DNA of 64,000 bases from Stenopsyche tienmushanensis. Lineage: Eukaryota; Arthropoda; Insecta; Trichoptera; Stenopsychidae. Position numbers and translations under genes: made by a program. The stretch spans positions 62,001 to 126,000 of the forward strand of contig WACJ01000525.1 in assembly GCA_008973525.1 (NCBI GenBank). Direction: 5' to 3'. This document shows, one piece after another, positions 24,301 to 36,270 of this stretch; position 1 is the first letter of the stretch; the number at the start of each line of letters is the position of its first letter. Under the pieces are notes generated by a model. It had not been told where the DNA came from. It made no database searches and saw only the letters and a list, made by a program, of their open reading frames with translations.

Positions 24301-25144
24301 TATAAACTTTATAAATATTGCAGTTTCGGCAAATAAAGGATTAGCAAGTTCAAGCAGTAATTCCACTAATGCCGAATCCATCAGCCAAAATGAGGCATAC
24401 CGCTTGAGTGCCGCATTAGCTTATAGTACCCAATTGATTAGAATTATTGCATTCTACTTAGACGTGAGACTTCCTTTCAACATAAATTACAAGTAAATAT
24501 ATAATATTTAAACATATTTTTACGCATATATGCGTCTTTTCTTAAGCTCGTCATAATAATTTAATTTGTAGTGATTTGTGCAGCAGCGAAATGGACGAAC
24601 GGCATTTCAAAAGGCAAGTGAAAAAGCTGCAAAGTTGCGCGGCCGTCTTGGTAAACAGAGTGAACACTAAAAAGATCAGAGGCAGACCTGGAAATTTTTC
24701 ACGAGAACCTCCCCTTCATATACTGCTGAGGCTGTGCCCGCCGGAACCGAGACGGTGCGTATATCACGTGTTCAACAAGTATGCATGGCAACTGTTGTAA
24801 ATATCGATGATAAATATTTATATTTGGATTTGCAGTGAATTTCAAGAAAATGATAATGAATCATTTTTGTCTGAGGACGATGGCGAAGATTTGGCATTCG
24901 AAGGGCTGCGGAGGGATGGCGATGGCTCATCGGCCCCGACTTCTGACGAAGAAGAGCCCGAGCAGTTGCAGTGGGATGCCGACGCAGTAAGAATTCGACG
25001 GATCACTCTAGGAAACTGACGCTGCTTTTATTATCATTTTATTTACTTTTACAGGTGGAACCGAAAGTCGCAAGCGATTCCCCCAGTTTGAACACTGGTT
25101 TGGCTTCTTCAATTTTAAAATATATTGGCTGGAATTCCAAGTGA
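21309..25144 (+). CDS. Atg14: Atg14 / Barkor, autophagy-specific subunit of the class III PI3-kinase complex
   Basis: Directs the Vps34-Vps15-Beclin complex to ER sites of autophagosome formation. Seven exons join in frame: 21309-21442, 21561-21989, 22540-22679, 24324-24492, 24572-24754, 24836-24986, 25055-25144 (431 aa; vertebrate Atg14 is about 490). Exon 1 encodes the N-terminal paired CxxC motif ending CVQRGDFVY, the family hallmark. Exon 2 is a long coiled coil closing with YVFPIGEAK. Exon 4 has the YRLSAALAYSTQLIRIIAFY block, exon 5 LCSSEMDERHFKRQVKKLQ and PPLHILLRLCPPE, exon 6 an acidic linker, and exon 7 a short amphipathic C-terminus (GLASSILKYIGW) like the BATS membrane-binding end. 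Splice phases agree throughout. Intron 3 carries a Tigger-like element. Overlapping AATAAA signals lie about 450 bp past the stop. Confidence 0.93.
22805..23726 (+). pseudogene. Tigger/jerky DDE transposase pseudogene
   Basis: The best piece (23066-23380) begins MLIIDDAPAHTE and continues through VVFLPPNTTILQPMDQSVISNFKKLY, the second and third DDE blocks of the pogo/Tigger/jerky group, with catalytic Asp in IIDDAPAH and in QPMDQ. Upstream traces (TDEELFTEWIDSAAGPE) lie in other positions broken by stops. A second piece at 23466-23726 is helical and charged and may be the C-terminal region. The N-terminal DNA-binding part is largely missing. Confidence 0.8.
23814..24046. mobile_element. TTAA-flanked piggyBac-type MITE nested in the Tigger element
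   Basis: Both ends sit at TTAA. The left end reads CACATTGCGGTCCG inward, and the right end, reverse complemented, CACATTACGGGCCGCAG, so the ends are inverted repeats. TTAA duplication and ends of the type TTAACRCWTTGCGG recur in the larger piggyBac copy at 58228-60181. There is no coding capacity. Confidence 0.75.
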
Positions 25145-26575
25145 TTTACCTTATGACTGGCTATGCTCTAGGAGAGAAGCGAGAGAATAATTTGTGAAAT
25201 ATAAAATCAATTTACTGTATAAAATTTTTACCGAATCGACAAATTGCATAAGGCCTGCATCAAGTTTATTCGTATGCTAAACTTTGATGGTGATTGAGAA
25301 CAGGCAACAATTATTATGATGATTCTTGCACGATATACAGTTAATTACTAATGTTATCAGTGTAATATTTGAGATTATTTTTAAATATTAAGTAAAAATG
25401 TAGTTGATTTATGATCAGCTAGGAAGTGAAAATGTCGAAAATTTTTGTGGAATATCAGAATTTAAATTTGAAAGTAAGTACACTGATCTCGATAGTAGTC
25501 TGAAGTACTGTAGCTTCGTTGTGCTCATATGTGATGATATAATTTTATTACTAAAACATGTGTAATGCGAATGTCTCAAATTTTCTATTTTATCCTAAAT
25601 AAATAAAATATTTTTATTTTATTGATTTATTTCTACATTGTTTTGTCACCCGATCCTTTTTTGCATAGTTTTAAATTGACACAGTTAAGAAAATGTACAC
25701 ATTTTTTTGCTTTAATACAGTTAAAACAAAAATGATACAGGCTAATTACGCTTTTAATGCACAGGATGATTTAGATTTTTGGCCTAGATGTTATTAAGGT
25801 GATGATACATGCTTATGAGAATATATTTGTGATGATGGACTGTGATCACAAATATGTACTGTGAATTTCGCGCCGCGCAGCTTTTCCTCGTCAGCCTATA
25901 ACTTTTCGAATTTCATTTATATTGACTTAAGACTTACTGATAGCATTTTTAAACATTAGTTCTTTCCGATAGACAAAGAAAAAAAAATTAAGCCAATAAG
26001 TGCAAAACAGCATTATATATGTGCGAAAATTTTCTGCTAAAAGTGCGGCGCAGCGATATATAGACGTCGAAATACAATCAGAAATTGTATACTTGACGCA
26101 GTGGTATGGTTTGCGTTGTATCTGCATATATTTTATGTGTATGTAATAGTTTTAAATATAGTTTATTTCTAAACAATAAATGAAATCGATTCCGTGTTAC
26201 CAAATTTGTCATTGAAATTTTGCGTAGCAATCAAACAGTTAAAATGTTTGCTTGATATAAACATCAATTCCCACACAAAATATAACCCATCAATCTTGGA
26301 AAAATCGACGTCTGAAATGGACGAAACAGAGAATGGAAGGAGTTAAATATTTTTTTAAATTTAAATAATGTGTAAAATCGTAAGGAAAATATTTTTTATT
26401 TAATTATAAACGTTTGTGGATGATTTTATTCGATGCGCGTCATTAAAAAAATGCAAAAGCAGTTTGATCGTTCTCGATTTGAATTGTAAAGTGGGGAAAT
26501 TTAAAAGGACTCGGGAAATGTAGGTCGGGAAACGTCATTCGGCTGCTGGGCAGGAAGGGAAAGGGGGTCGGAGCC
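25145..26575. other. intergenic region between Atg14 and the PP2C gene
   Basis: It holds the Atg14 3' UTR (overlapping AATAAA at 25598-25607) and the 5' region of the phosphatase gene. Composition turns sharply GC-rich about 50 bp before the phosphatase ATG. No other gene recognised. Confidence 0.5.
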
Positions 26576-29500
26576 ATGGGCGGCAAGCTCGGGGCGTGCC
26601 TCGGCAAGCCCGTCACCGACAAGATCAACGAGGAGGGCGAAGGCAACGGGCTGAGGTATGGCGTGGCCAGCATGCAGGGCTGGCGCGTGCACATGGAGGA
26701 CAGCACGTCGGCGGTTCTCGGCGTCGGCGGCTCCGAGCTCGCGGGATGGTCGTTCTTCGGCGTCTTCGACGGGCACGCCGGCGGGGGAGTCGCGGCCCAC
26801 TGTGCGACGCACCTTCTCGAAGCCGTGCTCGAGACGGGCGAGTGGGCCGCGGGATCGCCGGCGGGGGCCCTGCGCGAGGGCTTCCTGCGGCTAGACGCGG
26901 CGATGCGCGAGGCTCCGGCGACGCGCGACGCCGGCGGCTCCACGGCCGTCGCGGCGCTCGTCGGCGAGTCGCATCTCTTCCTCGCCAACTGTGGCGATTC
27001 ACGCGCGATCGTCTGCCGCGGCGGGATACCAGCCTTCGCGACGCGCGATCATAAGCCCGACGCGCCTGACGAGGCGGCACGCATTCGTCGCGCCGGGGGC
27101 ACCGTCCTGGTGTCGCGTCTCAACGGAACGCTCGCCGTGTCGCGTGCGCTCGGCGACTACGACTACAAGCGCGAGCGAGCTCTCGGCCCCTGCGAGCAAC
27201 TTGTCTCGCCGGAGCCCGAGGTGGTCTGCTGGGAACGCGACCCCGCTCGAGATGAGTTCCTCCTCCTCGCCTGCGACGGCGTCTGGGACGTGATGACCAA
27301 CGATGACGCCTGCGCCTACGTGCACTGCCTGCTCGCCATCACTGACGACCTCAAGACGGTCGCCAATCGCCTCATCGACACCTGCCTTTCTAAGGTGAGT
27401 TTTGAGTGGTAATTTGAAGATTAAACTACTGCTCGCTTCCTATTTAAAAACGCCACGAGCCTTCAAAAAGTCCATAAAACAAACAGACTAAATGAGATGT
27501 GGAGGTTCAACAAGAAAAGTTTTTCCTGTATCAAGTCCCGGGACTTTTTCGTTGAAACTTTGTGATTTAAAATATGCCTAATATATTGTACATTTTAATT
27601 ATGAAACCACATATTTATGCCCCCAAAACCCTCGAAATTTGTCGAAATTTTCGATTTGTATTGAACGACAGCAGGTATAACAGGGTACAAGACATTAAAA
27701 AAAATGCTACACGTCTGCGCTCAACTGATATTGTATGAGATTCTATCAAAAGAATTCCGAGAACAATGGAACGGATGCTTGCTCCAAGTATTTCTAAGTA
27801 ATAGAAAAAGCTGGGACCGATTGATTCGTAGAAAAATTCAGAAGGACTAAACGAAAGATCAATGTTTTGTAAATACAAGTCCGAGTCGACTTTGAAATTA
27901 TTATGTATCGAGTCCTGAGACTTTGAAAAAGTCAAAATTTCAGAATCCCTAGTATATATTGAGTATGATAACAATATCAATGAAATTATAGAAGAGCAGC
28001 ACAGCCTGACACAGATCATGGAGTCGAATTGTGTTCCACAGCAAGAAGCTGCGAATAAATGTTGTTCATGGGAGGAGGAGATAATACATTCTGGTACAAT
28101 ACGAATAACGCTGAAAGCATGACAAACTGTTGACATTGTACATTGAGAAACATCACCCTAATAAAGCAATAGGTATGGGAGCTTTAAATGTATGCAATAA
28201 TAGTGCTGTTTTGCATTTTTACCAAAGTGATCATCAAAAAAAAACGTCTCTGAGACAGCTTTCTTGGTAAAAAACATATTTTTCGTTGAATGATTTAAAA
28301 AAGTTGTTCATATCACAAGTAAGATTCCAAAACGAATTATGCTCATTAACACATTGCATGTGGGTCCGGTTTGATAAGTGATGACGCCTGGTGATTATCC
28401 GTGTTATATATGTAAAAAAGATTTCAAGGCTGTTCAAAAATGATACCATATGTCGATAGATCGGTTGGCTTGAATGTGTTTGTGTGAAAATATTTTCACT
28501 TAAAATACCATTAAGAGATATCGCACCTTGGACTGTAATCCTCGTCTCTCGTATATAATGCGTTAAACTAGGTTCCAATATATTTAAACATTAGTTTTGT
28601 TAATCAATTTAATTAATATTAATAAGTGAGATCACCAATTTGAGCTGATATTTTTGACTCATCATCATAGGAGATGATGAGTCAAAAATCGGTAGAAATT
28701 GTAACTGTAACTGTTATTTTCTACAGGGAAGCGATGACAACATGAGCGTTGTGCTGGTGACGTTTCCCGCTGCACCCCGCCCAACAACAGAAGCACGCGA
28801 AGCGGACCAACGACTTGAAGAAACAATTCGAAGATGCATCACAGGTGGCGTTATCTTTATGTTTGATCATCAAAATTTTTCCCAAGTCTTCCCAATATCG
28901 AAGCAAAGCTTGAACATTGCCTCATAAATACATGTATGTAATTACATTATTTACAAAAATAATCAAGTTATTAATAACTAGGTTTCATACAGAAGTCAGC
29001 TGAATACATACAATCGCAGACAATTTAATATGTACTTCTTGACATTTTTTCTCTGCTACTATTTTTTCTACTTCAGATGAAATATTGCTTATTTTCTTTT
29101 ATAGATCATAAAGTTCTTTCAAGAAAAGGCCTTTTCAACTCAATTTTTATCCAATGAATCTTATGTTTAATTTCTTATAATTTATACATAAACAACAAAA
29201 ATAGTCAACAAATCTCCACTCGTCGGAATCACAATACATGGGGGCTACCTGTATAATATTTTTTTTAAATAATGTTTTTTAAAGGCTATTGTGTGAAATT
29301 TTGGATTGTAAAATTCTATATAAATTATTATTTGCAGAGATGGTTCAAGGCGGTGAACGTGTCAAGAAAGCAGTCTATCAGCAGCTGCAGTCGATTCCTG
29401 ATTTTCTTCCCGGTGGTGGAATTCACGATAAGTGAGTTTATTTTTAAATTTAATATAATACGTATACCAATAAAAATCATTTGCTTATGATCAATGAAAT

Positions 29501-31088
29501 TTTGACAAGAATTAAAATTTAAATATCCACCACAACAATATATAGTCTAATTAGATCTTTTAAATCTGAAATATTATATAGTTTGAGTTTTCAAAAAATG
29601 TAAAGTTGTAATTTTGTAATTGTTGAAATATATTAGGTGTGTGAATAAGTTTCTGCCATTTTACCATCAGATGGTGGTATAACAATTGTGTGCGCTTAGC
29701 ATAAGTGGTGATGCATCTGTACTGAAGTACTATAACCTAGCTTTAAAATTAGTGTGCGGCATTCCGTTAAAGTCTAAACAACAATTTTTTTCGTAATGTA
29801 AAATATGCCAAGTAAACCGTATTTGCGGGGAATTTTACTGCACTACTTTATTCAAAAAAGATCTGCAGCTGAAGCACATAGAATCTTTGTGAAGACATTG
29901 TGATCATGCTCTCGCAGAAAGAACATGCAGATGTTGGTTTAATCGCTTCAAAAATAATAATTTTTAATAACAGTTTCAAAACGTCTTACGACATTGGGTA
30001 TGATATAAAATGAAGGGTCTTGATTGCCATACGACTTGAAGAAAGGAATCTTGCATAAGGCACCCTGGGCTTGATCTCAAGGTAGTGTCAGATTCTACTT
30101 ACTAAACCCCCTCTCTTGCCCTTCTCTGTCCCCCTGGTATTGTTTATCACATTGCTTCGGAGGGACAAGGTAGTCTGGTCCTGTGTTTGGATCCTATTCT
30201 AGAATTGGGGAGCTGCTCTGCATCTCTTTCCCTCACTGTCCTCTTTGGCGCTCATGATTTCTTCAAGCGTAATCTCCCCAAAGGTCCCAGTTCTTCTTGC
30301 TCACCATCACGCTGTGGACCATGCTCTCGGCGTTGAGCTCAGCTACCCTGAGTGCTTGTTTCAGCATGTTCCTCTGAGGTGTCCAAGCCTCATAATAATC
30401 GATGGTGTATTTCGCATCATTGACCTCTGTTTTACAGTGGTGGCACATCTTCCCTTGCTGGACTGATCACAGTCTCTGTTGCTTTGGCTTCCCTCAGTTT
30501 CTGGTCGTGTTCGGTTCGGTCGTTTCAAGGCCCTTTTTTATTCCTGGAGGTCCAGCAGGGGGACTCCAACGATCATGAGCACCGTGTCTTCAGATATTGA
30601 TATGTACGCTGCGGTGACTCGGAATGCTCCCTGCCGTTGGACCCTGGCCAACTTCTTTCTATAGCTCTCATGCCTGAGCGACTCATGCAATATCAGAGTT
30701 CCGTACAGAAGGATTGAGTGTATTACCTCATTTATAATTTGTGTTCTGCCTGGCAAAAGTGAATATACTATGATAATATGACGAAGAAGATACCAAAAAA
30801 TGGATCGATTCTTGGATAGCCTCAAAAGATGTCGTTTTTTAGATGTGGAATTCAAATGCTGCCAGAAAGAGGGACAAAAGTAGTGGTTAGCGATGGTCAA
30901 TACTTCAATTGATAAAATAAGTATTTATTTCCACGAAAAACGGCGAGAACTTATTCACATACCAAATAAAAGAGTTACGATTTTTAAAATTTTTCAACAA
31001 TTCTGTTTTCAGATGGACTCTAATACAGAAGACTCTCGAAGAAGTTGGCCTAAATAACGATGATGAATCAATATCTGAACAAAACTAG
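26576..31088 (+). CDS. PPM1A/PPM1B-type protein phosphatase 2C
   Basis: Mg/Mn-dependent Ser/Thr phosphatase that dampens stress MAPK, TGF-beta and related kinase signalling in cytosol and nucleus. Four exons: 26576-27394, 28727-28844, 29338-29431, 31013-31088 (368 aa, close to the family's 380-390). MGGKLGACLGKP fits an N-myristoylation start. GNGLRYGVASMQGWRVHMED, FFGVFDGHAG (metal-binding Asp), ANCGDSRA, DHKPD, VSRALGDYDYK and LLACDGVWDVM are the PP2C motifs, all in exon 1. Exon 2 opens GSDDNMSVVLVTFP, the last metal-binding strand. Exons 3 and 4 give the PPM1A-type C-terminal helices (IPDFLPGGG). Exon 1 is very GC-rich (44 of 60 bases in 26761-26820), unlike every neighbour. Intron 3 has mariner and LINE debris. 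Confidence 0.95.
28346..28566. mobile_element. candidate piggyBac-type MITE in PP2C intron 1
   Basis: TTAA occurs at both edges; the left end reads ACACATTGCATGTGGG inward and the right end, reverse complemented, ACGCATTATATACGAG. The first nine or so bases agree and resemble the other TTAACRCATT ends in this window. Beyond that the ends differ, so this may be an old or chance pairing. Confidence 0.35.
28651..28688. repeat. perfect 16-bp hairpin just upstream of PP2C exon 2
   Basis: TTTTTGACTCATCATC (28651-28666) and its exact reverse complement (28673-28688) flank a 6-base loop. The hairpin ends 38 bases before exon 2, so it spans the likely branch-point region of intron 1. Confidence 0.8.
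29633..29980 (+). pseudogene. 5' fragment of a mariner element
   Basis: After a TA, TTAGGTGTGTGAATAAGT is a mariner-type terminus. ATG 29815 opens MPSKPYLRGILLHYFIQKRS followed by AAEAHRIFVKTL, the N-terminal helix-turn-helix of mariner transposase, stopping after 32 codons. The rest is missing and the sequence passes into LINE-derived DNA at about 29985. Confidence 0.7.
29985..30905 (-). pseudogene. 3' fragment of an R1/I-group non-LTR retrotransposon
   Basis: The minus strand reads LARVQRQGAFRVTAAYISIS (within 30538-30900), then after a shift MCHHCKTEVNDAKYTIDYYE (30448 downward; the CxxC zinc-like motif at the ORF2 C-terminus) and, in a third frame, EEIMSAKEDSEGK. These are the last blocks of R1-like reverse transcriptase ORFs. 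The copy is 5'-truncated and frameshifted. It lies antisense inside PP2C intron 3, ending about 110 bp before exon 4. Confidence 0.7.
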
Positions 31089-33963
31089 TTCAAATGGTAC
31101 CTTCTGCCCTCCAAATTTGTACATTTAAATTTTTATGTTGCTTACCTCGTCAATTTTTTAATGTGACGTGTTTTAAACACTATAATTGCTTTGATTATTT
31201 TTTTCTATTCGCTTCACCGGAACGTGTACCATACCGTACGATTTTAAGCATAACAAGTAAGTTTTAGCCAATAAGACTGAATACCCGTGTTACAAATACA
31301 TTTTTCATCACGTTTGAAATGATCATGCATCATCGCCGTTCAAGAATGCGCCGATAAAACATAAACACTGATGGTTACATTTTAAGTATTATTATTGTTT
31401 CAATATTTAAACAAAATTAGAGTTTAATCAAAGTATAAAATACGTATTTTAAAATTGGATGTACAAAGACAATTTACGAGTGTTCATGTAATATTGATAA
31501 ATAGCAAAATTTTCAAATTTTATCCATCATTCATGATGTTATTCCTTATTAAGACCAATAATACTATGTTGTTCATATTGTTGACGCATGTAGATCTTCG
31601 TTTTTCAGGCTTTTGATCATTCATTTAGATTGTGTTCAGCAGGCCAACTTTTTTTTATGTCCTTGACTATTACGTTATTTCATTTATATTTGTAGAAAGT
31701 CTTTCATCTAAAGTTTCTCTGAGATTCTGCATTTATTTAACATGTATAAATCAATATGATGACTAATTACGTTGATGTATATGAACGTAATACATTTTTT
31801 AATAAGACTTACCATTCTGTGGCTCAGTTCTGTTGTTAATCTTAACGTTAGAGATTTCAAACAAACAAGTGTTAAATACTTCTTTCTTTTTATTTTCATT
31901 GTTATCTATGTTTTAATTCCAATATATACACTTAAAATCTGCACTGTAGTACTCTTGTAGCTGTCTCATTCCCTTATCTCTGTCTTCCGATGGATAATTG
32001 CAGAGAAGAGTATTTAAAAAGCTATTTATTATGGAGATACAATTTAAATTTATCAAGATTTTAATGTACATTGGTAAATTTTAAATTCTACGAGTTTTTG
32101 CAAAGATTCTTCAAGTTCTACTGATGAATCATCATCTCAATGTTTTCGAATATATAAGCAATCTCAGAAAATAATATGGATTTTTTTTAGTATTTATTTC
32201 AAATTGTTTTGAAAAAAAAAATCGCTTGTTTGTACTTATGTTTAGTACATTAATTATGTTGATCTCTGGTTTTATTTTTGATGTTGACATGTTGCATGCT
32301 TTGTTGGTCCCATGCTAGTCATCTAGAGCTAATTGTTTAATAAATTTTCCAACTGTGTGAACTTTCACTACCAAGCTCAGATTGTGAAAATATGATTTTC
32401 GTACCAAATGTTTATTAGAAGCTACAATTTAAAACTTCTTAAGATGATTATTTATGAATAAATTTTTTGTTTAAGGGCTAAAAATTAAAGAAAAATGATT
32501 GTATGTTTAATAAATTTTAGCAACTCGTGGCCATGTCATTTTGTGCCAAAAATTATTCCCTGAAACAAGGATAAATATGTTTGACTCCATAGTCTACAAA
32601 TCTCTAACTTGTATCGTCCATGTTTGGTTAGATAAAAGCTCCAAAAAAGAAATTCGATTTAATTAGTCTGCATTAGCCAAAAATTGTTATAGAAAATACT
32701 TGCCTAAATCCGAATTTTCAAACAAAGACAGCTTAAAAACATGCCTTTTTTCGTGTATTCCAATTTTTACACTGAGTGTAAAAATAATAACCCTAATTCC
32801 CTATTAATTTAATATAAATTTACATTGATTTGATAAAAAGGAATAAGATGATTTACGATGCGATTTATATATTTTTAGCGCGTCGAATCAAAGTTGTAAT
32901 TAAACTTATTTACAAATTATTTTTCTATCAAGAAGAATACAATTGAATCAATCAAATAAGAATTTAGATATTAAAAAACAGTATTCACATAATATACAAA
33001 ATGTATAGTAGGTTTATTTGATGTTAACGATGAATGATAATTATCTTTTTGTGTGAATAAAATTGATAATTAGCACATCACTAGTCACGTATAGTCTAAA
33101 TTTGTACAAAAACTTTTCAATAGTAAAATCTCCTCGTATTTAATAGACTACACAATAATCTGATACAAAATAACATATTTTAATATAAATTTACCCATAG
33201 TGCGGCGCGCTCACTTTACCGTCAATTTCTCAAATAACTGTAATCCATTGTAATGAGTAAAGATATAGAGTGCAATCATTTCGATAGAAAAATATTTTTC
33301 TAAAGCATAGTGGTATACGCGTATGTTTGCAATGTATTTTTAAAATCACCTCTTAATGTTTATTACAATTATATATGTAAGATGACGTAATCTCAATTAC
33401 ATTTCACAACTTGTTTCCAATTCAATTTTGTCCACAGACGAGATTTAATGCTTGCTCCTAAGCTTAAAACGAACAAAGCGTGTGAGCCGTTTTAAAAATG
33501 TACGTAAAATATAACAGCGATTGTAAATTTGGGTGTTATTTAGCAAAATTAGTAGTCGATGTATTAGAGCAGAGTAGTTTTAAATTTTATATCATATTTG
33601 TATATGACATTATTCTCGTTTCCTCTTGATTTTTTAGGACTTGTAAATTTTTGCTTCCACAGGGTAATATTTTTAATTATGAAGTACGACGGTGATATAT
33701 ATTATGAAGTTGCAAAAACATGCAAACTATTAATTACTATCTAATTATGAAAATAGCATTATTTGACGACATTAAAAATTCATTGAAGATTATTTTGTTA
33801 ACGATTCGTGTATATATCACGTCACTCACAGGAAATTATATATTTTTAAATAAATCTTAATAACATGTTTACGTATAATAAATCTATTAAATGTTACTGA
33901 ATCTTGTTGACGACAACTGGAAGGCTTTAAAATTATGAAATTTCCACACTTGTACATGTGTAT
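31089..33963. other. 3' flank of the PP2C gene and AT-rich intergenic DNA
   Basis: No domain-bearing frame and no clear repeat was found. Part is presumably the 3' UTR of the phosphatase. The frames at 31708-31960 have no motif. Confidence 0.5.
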
Positions 33964-34407
33964 TTAACCTTCCCCTTACTGTGATAAAAGCAGCCGCGAG
34001 CAGCGGTGATGGAACATTTTTGTTGTTTATGAAAGTGATTTAAAAACCGAAAGAAGTGAATATTTTTAACTATATTGCTTTTATTGACTATATTTGAGGT
34101 TGAAATGTAACAATTTTTGTAATGTTAGCTCTGAAAAGTGTCTGAAAACGAGAAAAAACATCGTAAATAGCCGACAGGCCCATCGCAGAAGACGACTTGC
34201 ATGCTACTGAATGCGAGCTGGGAGTACCAAACAAACGCCACGTGTAGATTAGATCGGTGCTTTCCAATCATTTGATCATATTTTTCATTGAATAAAAAGA
34301 CAATGCGTATAAATACCACAAATATGTAAAAATATAATGTAACTGACATTGCCCATATTTATTTCTTTATTTTATAAGCAGCTTTTCCATAGTACATAAT
34401 AATATAA

Positions 34408-34535
34408 AAATAAAATACACACACAAAAAAGAAGTAATAAAATATACACTAAAAAGTAATAAAATACACACACAAAAAAGAAGTAATAAAATACACACAC
34501 ACAAAAAAGAAATAATAAAATACATAATAAAATGT
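34408..34535. repeat. short tandem repeat (AATAAAATACACACACAAAAAAG type)
   Basis: About four imperfect units of 22-29 bp, each with AATAAAATA followed by CA repeats and an A-run. The array lies near one end of the piggyBac copy, just beyond the transposase 3' end. Confidence 0.75.
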
Positions 34536-34574
34536 TAAAAAATTAAATTAAATTTGAAAAATATAAATTAAACG

Positions 34575-35605
34575 AAATATCTTTTTTGCGTTCATTCTCT
34601 CACAATCAGAACAAAATGTTTTTCTGTGTGTCGTGCAAACAGGTTTTTTACAAATACTGCAAACTAGCGTGCTCCTTTTTTTTTGTTGGAGAAGAGCAAA
34701 ACTTGCAAGCTCTTGCCAACGTTCGGGAAGCTGTTGATGTTGATACACCGTCCTGAGAATTGCTTGTAATATTTATTATAGCCGTGTCAGGTGATACTTT
34801 TTGGTAATGGGACATTGCAATGTCAATAGCGGCTTGTTGTGGTTTATAAAGTTTAAACGCATTATTTTTTCTTTTCATAATGTTAGGTTTGACCAAATCC
34901 AAACTGAGCTCTCTGATAAAGCATTTTCGGCGACTTCTATCACTTTTCTTCCACTCAGGATACTTTAGAGTCCATAGTAAGTATGCATTTAGTGCTGCAA
35001 TATCTATAATCTCCATGAAGATGCGAAAAGGCCATCTTCTCGTTGATCTCACGCACGAATACTCTGCCGTCATCTTGCCCCCTGTGTTCACAGCACCTTT
35101 GGTTTTATTATAGTGTAAAATAATGTTCGGTTTTTTATTGTTACTTTCATTTATTTCTCCATTATGAAATTGTGTAGTAAGGAGTATCACCGCCTTTTTT
35201 TGTGGCACGTATGACACAAGAACTGTGGTAGGCGTGAAGCCAAAAATACTACTGTATACCTCACGTTTTTTATCTGGCAAAAATTCTTTGGGTATCTCTT
35301 TTTTATTTTTCCTAAGAGTACCGGTCAGGGTCAATTTTTTTTTCTAATAATTTAGCTGATAATGGCACCGATGTAAAAAAATTATCTGTCGTTACTCCCC
35401 TATTGGTGCCGTATTGTGGTCGAACCATATCCATGACCACTCAAGATCCCTGACCGATTTCTCTCCGATTATCAACCAATCCGGAATATATTTGTAAATT
35501 CAATATATATGCCGTGGAAGAGTCAGCTGCTACCCAAATTTTTATACCATATTTTCCAGGTGTGGATTTCATGTAAACCTGAAATGGACAATTGCCCCTA
35601 AATGT
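34575..35605 (-). pseudogene. piggyBac transposase pseudogene (catalytic C-terminal half and Cys-rich domain)
   Basis: Reading downward from about 35605: KYGIKIWVAADSSTAYILNL, a frame shift, VVMDMVRPQYGTNRGVTTDN, FFTSVPLSAKLL, a second shift in an A-run, TLTGTLRKNKKEIPKEFLPD, and on through TRRWPFRIFMEIIDIAALNAY. After a third shift the C-terminal zinc-binding domain CSICKKPVCTTHRKTFCSDC follows. These are the DDE_Tnp_1_7 blocks in order. The N-terminal half is absent between about 35605 and the terminus. Not functional. Confidence 0.88.
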
Positions 35606-36270
35606 AAGCATAATTACTTTTCAATTACGATTACTTTAGCCATTATAAAATAAATATGTATTCTAAAAGTGTGATGAATCTCGCGGGCCGAAAAAATATT
35701 CAAGACGGCCCGTGGGTTGGCCACCCCTGGTTTAATTATTTATTTTATGCCTCCACGCTAAAATACCAAATAAGTATTAGGAGAACTAAGAATATTGAGT
35801 AAAAAATGAAGAAACACTGTACTTTGGAGATAATCCGCACATCAAGGACGTAATCAATGTGACTGATAAAATTCCATTCTGTTGATACGCAGTAAAACTA
35901 ACAAAATTCCCGATTTACCGACAAATTATTTAATTCCGTCGCTGCAGATGAATATTTATACACTATAATACTTTGATGTGATTCGTAATTATATTACGGA
36001 GGTGTACAAAAATTCGGAGCCCCGTATCTATTATATTTCATATAGATATTCCCATTTAAAGAGTCACTGCCGACTATTCTCACCATCGGCAGGGAAAGGT
36101 TAAAATAGTCGTTTTGTATTTCATGTTATTATAATTGTTGTTAATTTTGTAATTTTCACACATGACTATATTCATGATCTATGTTTTTTTTTTTAACGAA
36201 ATATCTTCAGAGGAGAGTCTACGTTTTATGATCAAAGTATTTAGCGGTGACAAAATTAATACCATTTAAA

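Larger units (their letters stand above)
33964..36103 (-). mobile_element. defective piggyBac-superfamily transposon, 2.1 kb
   Basis: TTAACCTTCCCCTTACTG at 33964 and, on the other strand, TTAACCTTTCCCTGCCGATG ending at 36103 are inverted ends at TTAA, the piggyBac target. Between them lies a piggyBac transposase remnant on the minus strand. The 36103-side end also occurs alone at 52811-52985 and, more decayed, near 38955-39062. A GGCCACCCCTGG-ended repeat fragment (about 35670-35732) lies within it. Confidence 0.88.

Noticed and set aside
26443..27325. Long frames antisense and in other frames of PP2C exon 1
   Set aside because: They result from the lack of stop codons in GC-rich DNA; their Arg/Ala/Pro-rich products are shadows of the PP2C frame.
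27615..28136. 173-codon minus-strand frame in PP2C intron 1
   Set aside because: Hydrophobic but with no recognised domain; the same DNA gives partly protein-like reads on the plus strand, so neither is convincing as a gene.
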